Shown: positions 17,059 to 25,588, counted from the first letter of the stretch. The stretch: 50,011 nucleotides of DNA from an uncultured bacterium (GCA_934875675.1 CAKXIK010000001.1:68906-118916); one strand, 5' to 3'. Translations and numbers: made by a program. Notes: generated by a model not told the origin, from the letters alone.

Positions 17059-18201
17059 ATGAAAAGGGAGCAAAAAAATGCCGTGCGTAGATTTGGAAAA
17101 TGGTTTTTGTATTCTGCGGTTGCAATGCTTTTTGTGCTGCTTACGATATTTTCCCGCCCAAGCGCACAGGGAGCCCGCATCTCACTGGAACGCTGCGGCG
17201 CAACACTGATTCCTTCCCTGTTTCCGTTTCTTGTATTGTGCGGTTTTGCGGTTCGCTGCGGCTTTGCCGAACGCTGCGGGCGGATTCTTGCCCCCGTGAC
17301 GCGCGTCCTTTTTAACCTTCCCGGATGCACTGCCGCCTTTATTCTGACCGCTTTGGTGGGCGGATATCCGGTTGGGGCGCGCGGCATTCGCCAACTGCTT
17401 GACCGCGGCGCAATTACAAAAGAGGAAGCCGCACGTATGACCTGCTTCTGCGTAGGTGCAGGCCCCGGCTTTGTTGTAGCTGCGGTTGGAGAAGGAATTT
17501 TTCGCAGTACCGCATTGGGGCTTATCCTTCTGAGCGCACAAGTTCTTGCTGCATTGCTGCTTGGAATCGCCACCGGATTCCTTTCCCGCAGGAAAGGAAT
17601 GGTGTCCTGCAAAAAAAAGATTCAAACGGAACCGGAACCCGCAGGGCAAGCACTTGTTGCCTCCGTTGCAGACGGCGCACAGGCAATGCTTTCCCTTTGC
17701 GCCTTTGTCGTTTTGTTCGGTGCGCTTTTGGGACTGTGCAATCAACTGCAGCTTCCCGCTCTGCTTGCACAGCTACTGCAGCGGATTGGGGTTCCGCTTC
17801 CGGCAGGCCTTTCGATTCTTCCTGTTTTGCTGGAGGTTTGTTCCGGAACCGCATCTGCTGCCTGCACTGCTGAAACAGCAATTTTTCTGACTGCGTTTTC
17901 GCTCGGCTGGGGCGGACTTTGCGTACATTTTCAGATTTTTTCCGTTCTGGGTGATTTACCGTTTTCCAAGCGACGCTTCTTTGGATTTCGAATGCTGCAC
18001 GGATTCATTGCAGGAGGGTTAAGCGCACTGCTGGTACCGCTGCTGCCAGCTGGGAACAGCATTGTTGTTTCCGGCGTGATAACACCGGTACAAACAACAC
18101 ATGGATTGCCATTTACTCTGGCTCTTTTGCTGATGATTTTTGTTTTTCTGCTTTCCTTACCCTTCGGGGGTGGAAATTCACAAAAAAAGATGGTAGAATA
18201 A
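17059..18201 (+). CDS. ylbJ: Sporulation integral membrane protein YlbJ
   Basis: Polytopic membrane protein (380 residues, roughly 8-10 transmembrane helices) of the nucleoside-transporter Gate domain superfamily. In B. subtilis YlbJ is SigE-dependent and needed for heat-resistant spores. Family hallmarks are IPSLFPFLVLCGF, ALVGGYPVGARGIRQL and MTCFCVGAGPGFVVAAVGEG. The ATG is preferred to a TTG one codon earlier; AAAGGAG lies upstream. It is divergent from yqfC, making a sporulation island here. Confidence 0.93.
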   Translation: MKREQKNAVRRFGKWFLYSAVAMLFVLLTIFSRPSAQGARISLERCGATLIPSLFPFLVLCGFAVRCGFAERCGRILAPVTRVLFNLPGCTAAFILTALVGGYPVGARGIRQLLDRGAITKEEAARMTCFCVGAGPGFVVAAVGEGIFRSTALGLILLSAQVLAALLLGIATGFLSRRKGMVSCKKKIQTEPEPAGQALVASVADGAQAMLSLCAFVVLFGALLGLCNQLQLPALLAQLLQRIGVPLPAGLSILPVLLEVCSGTASAACTAETAIFLTAFSLGWGGLCVHFQIFSVLGDLPFSKRRFFGFRMLHGFIAGGLSALLVPLLPAGNSIVVSGVITPVQTTHGLPFTLALLLMIFVFLLSLPFGGGNSQKKMVE

Positions 18202-18349
18202 AGTATTATAGATTCATGTCATTGACTCATGAATATCAATTTTTTGAAGCGGCTGATAAAAATATTCGGGAAAAACGTATATATCCAAGCTTTTTTCTCG
18301 ATTTTTATACCGTTTGTAATTCGTAATGATTATAAGGAATGAGAATTGC

Positions 18350-18574
18350 ATGTTTGGAAAAAGCAAAAAGCCTCTTTTCGGAAACCGTATTGTCCCCGCC
18401 TGTATTTACTGCACACATTGTTATGAGGAAAACGGGCTGCACTGCAACTTGGGGAATCATCCTGCCTGCCGCAAGGACGAAAGCTGCCGTCGTTTTGTTT
18501 ACAATCCTCTGGAACGCATTCCACACAAAGCTCCGCCGCTGCCCAAGGTTAATCCGGAGGATTTTACACTGTGA
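18350..18574 (+). CDS. Small Cys-rich protein, probable zinc-binding (first of three-gene cluster)
   Basis: 74-residue protein with Cys at positions 18, 21, 24, 32, 40 and 46 (CIYCTHC, then spaced single Cys) followed by RRFVYNPLERIPHKAPP. The CxxCxxC cluster suggests a zinc- or metal-binding knuckle. I recognise it only as the kind of short Cys-rich protein conserved in Oscillospiraceae, with no assigned function. The start ATG of MFGKSKKP is preceded by GAG six bases away and AAGGA further up. Its stop overlaps the GTG start of the next Cys-rich gene by 4 bases. Confidence 0.75.
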   Translation: MFGKSKKPLFGNRIVPACIYCTHCYEENGLHCNLGNHPACRKDESCRRFVYNPLERIPHKAPPLPKVNPEDFTL

Positions 18575-18795
18575 ATACAAAAGGAGTCTGCGGCGATTGC
18601 CGTTTTTGCATTGCGGACAGGCGTGTGAGCGATTACCGCAGACGGCAGATGTGGTTTTGTCAAAAAAAGAGCCCGTTTTTCAGCCGAAACTGCCGGCCGG
18701 GAGAAGGCGGTCGTGTGCTGCCGGAACAACCTGCCTGCAGTGACTTTGCCGTCAAAGACGGCACTGGGGAACTTGAATCAAAGGAGATTATTTGA
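18571..18795 (+). CDS. Second small Cys-rich protein, probable zinc-binding
   Basis: 74-residue protein starting at GTG, overlapping the previous stop (GTGA). Cysteines occur as CGDCRFC near the N-terminus, then in MWFCQKK, RNCRPG and PACSDFA. The layout echoes the preceding gene (CxxCxxC plus spaced Cys plus a C-terminal C-x-F), suggesting that the two are related or functionally paired. An AAAGGAG ribosome binding site for the following ATPase gene is embedded in its last codons. Function unknown. Confidence 0.7.
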   Translation: MNTKGVCGDCRFCIADRRVSDYRRRQMWFCQKKSPFFSRNCRPGEGGRVLPEQPACSDFAVKDGTGELESKEII

Positions 18796-18796
18796 G

Positions 18797-21211
18797 ATGA
18801 ATCAAAGCTGTGAACGCTGTGGAGAGACAAAAATTGACGCGGGTGCGTTTTCCTACTGCCCTGCTTGCCTTGCCTGCAGCGACCTTCGCTCTGTGGAAAA
18901 CAAATTTCCTCCGGTTCCGCTGTATATGGCAAAATGGATTGCGAAACAGACCACAGGACGCAAATCCCTATCCGGTGGCTATTTATTTCTGGAAACTGAT
19001 TCCGGAATGGGAAAATCACGTCTGCTTCGCTCGATTTCCTCAGGAGAGACTGATTGTCTCAATGAGATGTTTTTGATTTATTTTGATGCGCGCCGTCCTC
19101 TTTATCGCTGCTGCAGAGACTTTTTTAATACTTTGCTGCGTGCGGTACACTCTTTTCTGCCCCGATATCAGGCAGAATCGCGTGATTCCTCTGTCCTTTG
19201 CGCCATTTTGCTGGAGGCGCTGCATCACCGCAGCCCGGGGCGCAAAATCTTAATCATGATCGATCATCTGCACGATGCACCGCCGGAGCTCTTTTCCCTT
19301 TTGCCGGTGGCAGAAACGCTTCCCGACGATATTTTTTTCCTGCTTTCCTTTGATAAAGGAACACAAAAAAAAGAAAGCTTTGAGAAAAAATTCGAAAAGA
19401 TAACCCCTGCAGCTGCTCTGTCCCTTTCACGGGACGACTTTTCCAATACCATGCTGATGAAGCGCAGTATCTCCCATGATCTGCTGCATTTAAATTTTAA
19501 ACATCGTCTGACCGATGGAGATATGCTGGTGGAATACGCACTCTCCCTGACTCATGGGGATTGGTACGGCTGTTCGCTTCTGGGCGAATTACTGCAGCAT
19601 GGGGACAAATCCTCTATACTCCATCAGATTTCCCGTGAGGATGACCTGGTCGCCGTTTATTTTATGGATGTGCGCCGCCGGTTGGGTGAGATGGATTTTG
19701 TTCGCATTATTACACTGCTGACCGCTCTTTTGGTGTGCGGGGTTCCGGTTCAACCCGAATATCTGCCGGGGCTCTCGGGAATTGAGTCGAAATATCTTGC
19801 GTTGCTTTGTCGTTGCGGCGGACTGGTAAGTGCTTTTCGTCAGGAAAGCACGCTGATGTTGGAACCTGCCAGCGAACGGCTTTATCTTGTTGTAGAACAA
19901 GAATTTCCGGAATCCCTGCGTGCCATGACCGACCGGATTTACTCCGCGGCGTGCGGAGAGATTCGGCTCCGGCTGCCAAAAGGCGGAGCTGCCCTGATTT
20001 ACTCCCTGCTCTTTCCCGCCATTTTGCGCAGCGGAACACCGGAACAAAAAGAAACCCTGTTTGCTCCGGAAACACTTTCTAAATTCCACGCTGCAATGAC
20101 CAAAGTTCAGGAAGCCGGCAAAATTACGGATGAAGAAACAGAACAAATCTGGAAGGCACAGATTGACGCTGCGCGCAGGGCACAAAACACCTCCGGCATG
20201 GCTGACGGATTAACCCAGCTCTGCCTGCTGCACCGCCGCACAGAAAACTATCCTGCTGCGGTGCATGACATGGATGAGCTGCTGCGTGTTTCCAAAAACT
20301 CCGGCGCAAGTTCTCTTCTGCTTGCAAAGATGCATGTGCAGCGCGCAGAACTGCTGCTGAAGGCAGATAAATTTCGCACTGCCATTGAAAGTCTGGGCAA
20401 GGCAGCTTCATTCGCCGAGCGCTCGGATGCTTCCGCCGATCAGGCAATTCTTTGGGCATCCATCCTGCGCCGCCGTGGAGAGATTGAACAGCAGCACCGG
20501 CTCTATCTGCCGATGATGGATGACTTTAACCGTTCTGCTGAATTGCTGCGTCCCTTGGGGGAAGCAGCGTGCGGCGAACTAGCACTAACCCTGCTGCTTC
20601 GCGGAAGAGCACTGATGCTGCGTGAAGACAATGAGACAGCTTTGCGGGACTTCAGCGACGCAGTGGTTCTCGCATCCGGCGCAGGCGAAAAATACGCTTC
20701 AGCCCTACGGGATCTTTACCGGGAACGAGGCCGCGCCTTATTCACTTTGGGAGAAGCACGCAAGGCTGCGGCCAGCTTTACCAACGCAATCGCAATTACA
20801 AAGCGCAAGGACACGAATCCATACACACTTGCACAGCTTTACACCGACCGTGCGCAGGCACACGAAGCAGACAGCGATACCGAGCATTCGCTGGCAGACC
20901 GCTCGGAATGTATCGCAATTTTAAGCACGCAAAAGCTGACGGGTTCCCGCTGCGCTGCAAAATTGGCAGAAGCTTATCTGCTGCGGGCACAGCTTTTTGC
21001 AAAGCTTGGCAGAACCGCTGATGAGATACGTGATTGCAGTGCGGGGATTAACCGACTGGAACCCTATCTGGACGGAAAAAACAAATCCGTCGCTTTTCTG
21101 TGTATTTCCATTTACCGCCAGCGAATAGATGCGTGCATCAAATCGGGGCACACAGAGCAAACCGCAGAGGATCGGCGCAGAATCTCTCAATTGAAAATTC
21201 TGCTTGTTTGA
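18797..21211 (+). CDS. Zinc-ribbon / STAND-like P-loop ATPase / TPR-repeat protein
   Basis: 804-residue multidomain protein. Residues 5-27 form a Cys motif (CERC, then CPACLAC) like a zinc ribbon. Residues 62-74 read YLFLETDSGMGKS, a Walker A; residues 151-160 read ILIMIDHLHD, a Walker B of the AAA_16/STAND type (compare the IDDLH box of MalT-like regulators); FFLLSFDK fits sensor 1. A winged-helix-like part (about 330-375) follows. From about residue 480 to the end it is all helix with TPR-like repeats (LLLRGRALMLREDNETALRD, RGRALFTLGEARKAAASF). It starts two bases after the second Cys-rich gene with AAAGGAG before the ATG. The architecture suggests a signal-sensing NTPase; the ligand is unknown. 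Confidence 0.8.
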   Translation: MNQSCERCGETKIDAGAFSYCPACLACSDLRSVENKFPPVPLYMAKWIAKQTTGRKSLSGGYLFLETDSGMGKSRLLRSISSGETDCLNEMFLIYFDARRPLYRCCRDFFNTLLRAVHSFLPRYQAESRDSSVLCAILLEALHHRSPGRKILIMIDHLHDAPPELFSLLPVAETLPDDIFFLLSFDKGTQKKESFEKKFEKITPAAALSLSRDDFSNTMLMKRSISHDLLHLNFKHRLTDGDMLVEYALSLTHGDWYGCSLLGELLQHGDKSSILHQISREDDLVAVYFMDVRRRLGEMDFVRIITLLTALLVCGVPVQPEYLPGLSGIESKYLALLCRCGGLVSAFRQESTLMLEPASERLYLVVEQEFPESLRAMTDRIYSAACGEIRLRLPKGGAALIYSLLFPAILRSGTPEQKETLFAPETLSKFHAAMTKVQEAGKITDEETEQIWKAQIDAARRAQNTSGMADGLTQLCLLHRRTENYPAAVHDMDELLRVSKNSGASSLLLAKMHVQRAELLLKADKFRTAIESLGKAASFAERSDASADQAILWASILRRRGEIEQQHRLYLPMMDDFNRSAELLRPLGEAACGELALTLLLRGRALMLREDNETALRDFSDAVVLASGAGEKYASALRDLYRERGRALFTLGEARKAAASFTNAIAITKRKDTNPYTLAQLYTDRAQAHEADSDTEHSLADRSECIAILSTQKLTGSRCAAKLAEAYLLRAQLFAKLGRTADEIRDCSAGINRLEPYLDGKNKSVAFLCISIYRQRIDACIKSGHTEQTAEDRRRISQLKILLV

Positions 21212-21240
21212 ATGGCGAATATCGTTTTTTTTTGCATCAC

Positions 21241-21286
21241 AAAAAGCAAGGCACTGGCTTCGTGACCGACCAGAACCTTGCTTTTT
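21241..21286 (+). terminator. Terminator of the Cys-rich/ATPase cluster
   Basis: Arms AAAAAGCAAGG and CCTTGCTTTTT are perfectly complementary around a 24-base loop; because one arm begins with A and the other ends with T residues it can work in both directions, also for the converging 21338 gene. Confidence 0.85.
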
Positions 21287-21337
21287 ATTTTTGAATTATC
21301 CCAATCTTGTAATCACATACGATGATTTGCGGAAAAA

Positions 21338-21667
21338 CTATGCGGACCGGTTTTTTTGAAATAGCATCTTCCCGATGAAATTACCAATCAGCGCAAGAAT
21401 TCCATAGGCAACCGGATACACCCATGCAGATGAGTTATAGAAAATAAAGATGGACGGGATGAAAAGCATGGCTACAATCAACGCATACAGCCATTGAAAC
21501 GAATTTTTGGCGCCAAAAACAGCCGCTGTCACAAAACAGATGAATGGCATGCCAATCAATAAAATCAACATCGCGCTTCCGGTGTCTTGAATAAGAAGCG
21601 GCAAGAGATAGAACGCCAAGGCGTTGACAATAAGATACGGAATCACTTTTAAATTAATTTTCATCAT
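21338..21667 (-). CDS. Small integral membrane protein, function unknown
   Basis: 109 residues with about four hydrophobic helices (VIPYLIVNALAFYLLPLLI, AMLILLIGMPFICFVTAAVF, LIVAMLFIPSIFIFYN, VAYGILALIGNFIGKMLF) and a short basic C-terminus. Two ATG codons start the frame behind a GAGAGG ribosome binding site. No family recognised. It is divergent from the vanZ-like gene and converges on the ATPase cluster. Confidence 0.65.
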   Translation of the reverse strand: MMKINLKVIPYLIVNALAFYLLPLLIQDTGSAMLILLIGMPFICFVTAAVFGAKNSFQWLYALIVAMLFIPSIFIFYNSSAWVYPVAYGILALIGNFIGKMLFQKNRSA

Positions 21668-21744
21668 GCACCTCTCAAAATGTAAAGTTGACCGTGAAAA
21701 GAGTCTATGCTAAATTGTATGCTTCCCCTCATCGCAACATCTTA

Positions 21745-21773
21745 TTGTGATTTGCGGTGCGATATGATAAGAT
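21745..21773 (+). promoter_or_regulatory. Candidate promoter of the VanZ-like gene
   Basis: TTGTGA, 17-base spacer, TAAGAT, about 28 bases upstream of the start codon. Confidence 0.5.
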
Positions 21774-21800
21774 AAAATTACTTTCTCCAAGGAGGACGCT

Positions 21801-22235
21801 ATGCAACGGCATAAAAAATTTCGGGTCTTTCTTTGGTGCTGCTTTGTCATTTATCTGGCGGTGATTTTCCGGTTGACTGTCTTCCGCACCGGCTTTTCGT
21901 TCACAGCCTTCGGCAAAGGCGGCATCCTGAATCTGACCCCTTTTTACGATCTGTGGCTCACATTGAAAATCGATGGTTTTTGGATTTTTGCAAAACTTTT
22001 CTTTGGCAATATCGGATGGTTTATCCCCTTTGGATTCTTTCTGCAATTGCTGTCCTCTCCCAAAAAAGCATGGAAAATCTGCCTTTTGGGGTTTGGCTGC
22101 TCTGTCTTGATCGAGTTGCTGCAATTCTGCTTCGGAATGGGTGTTACGGAACTTGACGATGTAATTTTGAATACGGTGGGTGTATGGATTGGCTGTATAA
22201 TCGCCAAAAAAAGCTGCTCTGCTTTTTCGGTCTGA
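21801..22235 (+). CDS. VanZ family membrane protein
   Basis: 144-residue protein with four membrane helices and the VanZ family blocks LTPFYDLW, GNIGWFIPFGFFLQLL, SVLIELLQFCFGMGVTELDDVILNTVG. VanZ proteins are linked to teicoplanin or lipoglycopeptide resistance in some species, but most chromosomal homologues have no known role. There are no vanA-type genes nearby, so resistance is not implied. A strong AAGGAGG ribosome binding site precedes the ATG. Confidence 0.9.
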   Translation: MQRHKKFRVFLWCCFVIYLAVIFRLTVFRTGFSFTAFGKGGILNLTPFYDLWLTLKIDGFWIFAKLFFGNIGWFIPFGFFLQLLSSPKKAWKICLLGFGCSVLIELLQFCFGMGVTELDDVILNTVGVWIGCIIAKKSCSAFSV

Positions 22236-22254
22236 CCGGAAATTGCAGGGCAGC
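22213..22254 (+). terminator. Possible terminator overlapping the VanZ stop
   Basis: GCTGCTCTGC pairs with GCAGGGCAGC (10 bp, one wobble) around a loop that itself contains CGGTC/GACCG; a weak T-rich stretch follows. Confidence 0.45.
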
Positions 22255-22341
22255 ACTTAATTTTCTGGACGCTCGGGCTACGTAAGAAAGATTTTGCTGA
22301 AATGGCAGATAAAAAGCTTTAGAAAAAAAACATCTGTGAAA

Positions 22342-24012
22342 TTACAGCAACCGCGCTTTTACTTTGATTCCCTTGATTTTGGAATCATTCAAACTATTGA
22401 CCACAACATCTTTGTACTCTTTGGGAACTTCCAAAAACGTGTTCTGGGCATCGATTTGAATTGCACCGAACACTTTGCCTGGCAAACCGCTCTCGCCTGC
22501 CGCTGCACCAAGGATATGGTTAGGCGCAACTTTGTCTTTTCTTCCGATTGAAATTTTAATCGTCGCCATATTTTCGCTGTTTCTGCGCGGTTTTGCGACA
22601 GATTCTCCGCGCGGACGTCTTTTTGCCACTGCACGGGACTTGTTGTCCTGCTCCAGGCGGATATGCTCCACCGAAAGCTCGCCCACATCCTCGGCTGTAT
22701 CATCATAGCCGGAGCGTTGTTTCATTGCCATCGCAAACAAACCGGCTGCCAGCTGTTCCGCAGAAATCCCCTGCTCCAGCAGAGATGCGACCGCCTCGGC
22801 ATACTTTTCGGTGTCTTCGGCTGCAAGAAAATCCCGGATTTCTGTGCAGAACGTTTCCGTATTGCTTTTCAGAATCTGGCGCTTCGTGGGAATTGCAAGC
22901 TTATCGATCTTACAGTTTGCATAGCGTGCAATTTCCGTAATCTGGCGCAGCTGTGCACTGTTTTGCACCAAGGATACCGCCAACCCCGATTTACCTGCAC
23001 GACCGGTTCTGCCGATGCGGTGCACATAATATTCATTTTCCTGCGGAAGATCATAGTTGATCACAAGGGAGACATCATCAATGTCAATACCGCGCGCCAC
23101 AACATCCGTTGCAATCAGCAGCTGAAAACGGTGATTGCGGAATTCACCGATGACCTGTGTACGCTCATTCTGGCGCATATCGCCATGCAGACCGCGCGCT
23201 GCATATTGGTGCTGATTGAGCAGTTCCACCAGCTCATCCACCATCTTTTTCGTGTTGCAGAACACGATTGCAGCGCCCGGCTTATAGAATTCAATCAGAC
23301 TATAAAGGGTTTCATTCTTTTTTCCGCGCGGCAGAACCGTATAGTACTGCTCAATCGTAGAAACCGTTTTTTGCGCATGTTCAATCTTGATGGTGACAGG
23401 ATCTTTTTGAAACTGCGTCGTAATTTTGAGAATCTCACGCGACATCGTCGCTGAAAAAAGCAGTGTCTGGCGCGTTTCCGGTGTGGAAGCCAAGATGGTC
23501 TCGATATCCTCCAAAAAGCCCATTTTGAGCATTTCGTCCGCTTCGTCCAGCACAACGGTCTTGATGTTTTCCAATCGCAGCGTACGGCGGCGCATATGAT
23601 CCATGATACGTCCGGGCGTTCCCACCACGACCTGGCATCCGCTTTTCAGTCTGGTGAGCTGCCGCGAAAAGGAATCACCGCCAAACACCGGGACAATGTG
23701 AATATTCTCTTTGTACTTTGCAAATTTGCGCAATTCCCCGCAGGATTGCAGTGCAAGCTCACGTGTGGGGCAAACAATCAGAGCCTGCACCGTTCTGGGA
23801 TCCAGCTCCGGGTCAACCTTATCAATAATCGGGATGCCAAAGGCAGCTGTTTTGCCACTGCCGGTCTGGCTGAGACCGATTACGTCCCTGCCATCCAAAA
23901 TCACCGGAATTGCCTGTGATTGAATTGATGTTGCAACATCATAACCGATTTCGGTAATACTTCTCTGCATCGGGTCGGACATTTGAATACTTGAAAATTT
24001 AATGGAATCCAT
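22342..24012 (-). CDS. DEAD-box RNA helicase (CsdA/DeaD-type)
   Basis: ATP-dependent RNA helicase of 556 residues, probably unwinding rRNA or mRNA structure and often cold-induced. Motifs in order: Q motif and SQTGSGKT at 48-55, PTRELALQ, VLDEADEML, SAT, then helicase domain 2 with ATDVVARGID and HRIGRTGRAG. The C-terminal part (TIKISIGRKDKVAPNHILGA) is the DbpA/CsdA-type RNA-binding domain. A TATGAT with a weak -35 lies upstream (about 24070). It converges on the VanZ-like gene. Confidence 0.93.
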   Translation of the reverse strand: MDSIKFSSIQMSDPMQRSITEIGYDVATSIQSQAIPVILDGRDVIGLSQTGSGKTAAFGIPIIDKVDPELDPRTVQALIVCPTRELALQSCGELRKFAKYKENIHIVPVFGGDSFSRQLTRLKSGCQVVVGTPGRIMDHMRRRTLRLENIKTVVLDEADEMLKMGFLEDIETILASTPETRQTLLFSATMSREILKITTQFQKDPVTIKIEHAQKTVSTIEQYYTVLPRGKKNETLYSLIEFYKPGAAIVFCNTKKMVDELVELLNQHQYAARGLHGDMRQNERTQVIGEFRNHRFQLLIATDVVARGIDIDDVSLVINYDLPQENEYYVHRIGRTGRAGKSGLAVSLVQNSAQLRQITEIARYANCKIDKLAIPTKRQILKSNTETFCTEIRDFLAAEDTEKYAEAVASLLEQGISAEQLAAGLFAMAMKQRSGYDDTAEDVGELSVEHIRLEQDNKSRAVAKRRPRGESVAKPRRNSENMATIKISIGRKDKVAPNHILGAAAGESGLPGKVFGAIQIDAQNTFLEVPKEYKDVVVNSLNDSKIKGIKVKARLL

Positions 24013-24333
24013 TTTAACTCATTTCTGCCGGTTTATAGTCTTTGATGGAATGTCGGCACATTCATAATAATCCTATTTATCATATACCAATTTACAAAAT
24101 AAATCACGCGTTTTGTGAAAAAGAATCAAAAGTTTGTATCTTCGCATAACATTTTCTTTTTTCAGCTTCAAGGTTTCATCCAAATGGCAAAAACATTTTG
24201 TCTGCCGTTTGTTTAATCCTTGCTTAGACGGTGATCTGCCAAGCGGTACTTTACTTGCTTTTTGCAGCTAAAACGCATATACTGAAAGCCCGGTGACTGC
24301 ATTGCCGGAAAGCACTTGTAGGAGGTACCCCTG
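24013..24333. other. Intergenic spacer between divergent genes
   Basis: 320 bases between the helicase (minus) and the DUF2726 gene (plus). A weak minus-strand promoter (GTGATT-17-TATGAT) is the only signal I see on the helicase side; on the other side GGAGG precedes the TTG start. No gene or clear RNA motif was found. Confidence 0.4.
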
Positions 24334-25065
24334 TTGAACCGTAATTTTTCTACCGACACGATACAGCTTTTTGCCGCCATCTTTGGAGCTGCACTGTTAA
24401 TTATCCTGACGGCATTGCTGCTGCGCCGCGGAGCAAAACGGCACAAGGCGGAAAATGAACCGCTGCCCTATTGCATCCGTGACGATTTTTTGACTGATGC
24501 CGAATTTCAGTTTTATCAAACATTGCGTACCTATTTAGGACATTCGGTAACGATTTGCCCCAAGGTTTCGCTTGGTGACTTATTCTTTGCAGCCGGAGAT
24601 AACCGCGCCGGATATCTGAATAAAATCAATCGGAAGCACGTCGATTTTTTGCTCTGTGATCCCGATTCCATGATTCCGATTTGCGGTGTTGAGCTGGACG
24701 ACAGCACTCATCAGCGTCCCGATCGAATGGAGCGCGACCGGTTTGTGGATGCAGTTTACAATGCTGCGGGTCTGCCCCTGGTGCATGTGCCGCTCAAAAA
24801 CGGTTATACTCCGGACGAGCTGGATGAATTTCTTGGCGAGCTGATCGGTTTTGATTGGGAAACCAGTGATACCCGCGAATCTTGTGTTTACGATAATCCT
24901 GATTGCGCCGTAATTCCGCATTGTCCAAAATGTGGCGCACTGATGGTGCTGAGAGTCCACAAAGACGGGGATCTCCGCGGAAAACGCTATTACGGCTGCC
25001 CGAATTATCCCAAGTGCCGTACCGAAGTGGAATTGCTGCCAAAAGTAAATATTGACCCGAAATGA
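24334..25065 (+). CDS. Membrane-anchored DUF2726 protein with C4 zinc finger
   Basis: 243 residues. An N-terminal membrane anchor (LFAAIFGAALLIILTALLLR) is followed by a DUF2726 domain, related to the PD-(D/E)XK nuclease fold (VDFLLCDPDSMIPICGVELD, then DRFVDAVYNAAGLPLVHVP). The C-terminus carries a topoisomerase-type C4 zinc finger (CPKCGALMVLR, then YYGCPNYPKC). Starts at TTG with GGAGG eight bases upstream. Such proteins are thought to bind or cut nucleic acid, but no function has been shown. Membrane attachment of a nuclease-like domain is notable. Confidence 0.85.
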   Translation: MNRNFSTDTIQLFAAIFGAALLIILTALLLRRGAKRHKAENEPLPYCIRDDFLTDAEFQFYQTLRTYLGHSVTICPKVSLGDLFFAAGDNRAGYLNKINRKHVDFLLCDPDSMIPICGVELDDSTHQRPDRMERDRFVDAVYNAAGLPLVHVPLKNGYTPDELDEFLGELIGFDWETSDTRESCVYDNPDCAVIPHCPKCGALMVLRVHKDGDLRGKRYYGCPNYPKCRTEVELLPKVNIDPK

Positions 25066-25167
25066 ATCCAAAAATTCATTTTCTTTGTGTGCTTGCAAAA
25101 AATTCTGATCTCTTCTATGTTCTGGCGGTGAAATCGGAAATTTTTTCTGCTGGTTGTATAAACCAAG

Positions 25168-25197
25168 GAATAAATGCCCATCCTAATCACATAAATT
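25168..25197 (+). promoter_or_regulatory. Candidate SigE-type promoter of yaaL-bofA
   Basis: GAATAAAT, 14-base spacer, CATAAATT, resembling the mother-cell sigma E consensus and the CATAAATG seen before yqfC. The leader would be very short, so this is tentative. Confidence 0.3.
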
Positions 25198-25214
25198 TTA
25201 GCGAAAGGCGGTTT

Positions 25215-25517
25215 ATGATGATGGAAGGCGTTTTAAAGGCCGTGGAACGGCTGCCGGTTATTCTCCGGGAAAAAATCAGCCCCACGGTAACGGATCAGGA
25301 GGAAAAGGACTCGATTCTGCGCGAGATCCGCGCCGTTTCAGAAAAAATCCGCTGCGCGCAGTCTCGGTTTGATTTGGTGTGCGAAAGCGATCTGGTGGAC
25401 AGCTGCATTTATGAGCTGGAATCGCTGAATGCAAAATATCGTTTTCTGCTGCAAAAAGCACGCCAGATGGGGGTTCGTTGTCAACCCTTTACCTGCTCGG
25501 ACTGCACTGCACGCTGA
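25215..25517 (+). CDS. yaaL: YaaL-like DUF2508 family protein
   Basis: 100-residue, highly charged helical protein. The C-terminal half (SCIYELESLNAKYRFLLQKAR) matches the DUF2508/YaaL pattern. In B. subtilis yaaL lies directly upstream of bofA, and the same order holds here. Three ATG codons in a row open the frame; the first is six bases from GAAAGG. Function unknown; the neighbourhood suggests a sporulation-linked transcript. Confidence 0.75.
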   Translation: MMMEGVLKAVERLPVILREKISPTVTDQEEKDSILREIRAVSEKIRCAQSRFDLVCESDLVDSCIYELESLNAKYRFLLQKARQMGVRCQPFTCSDCTAR

Positions 25518-25535
25518 AACGAAAAATCAAAGATG

Positions 25536-25588
25536 TTCCTCCTTTTTCGGCGCCTTTTATTCTGAAGCCGAAAAAGGAGGAATTTTTT
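25536..25588 (+). promoter_or_regulatory. 16-bp perfect hairpin plus T6 covering the bofA ribosome binding site
   Basis: TTCCTCCTTTTTCGGC (25536-25551) and GCCGAAAAAGGAGGAA (25567-25582) are exact reverse complements around a 15-base loop, and six T residues follow immediately before the bofA ATG. The right arm contains the AAAGGAGG Shine-Dalgarno sequence. The element therefore looks both like an intrinsic terminator and like a ribosome binding site sequestering hairpin. Confidence 0.85.

Noticed and set aside
21801..22235. Glycopeptide resistance locus
   Set aside because: Only an isolated VanZ-like gene; no vanA/vanH/vanX-type ligase, dehydrogenase or dipeptidase nearby.
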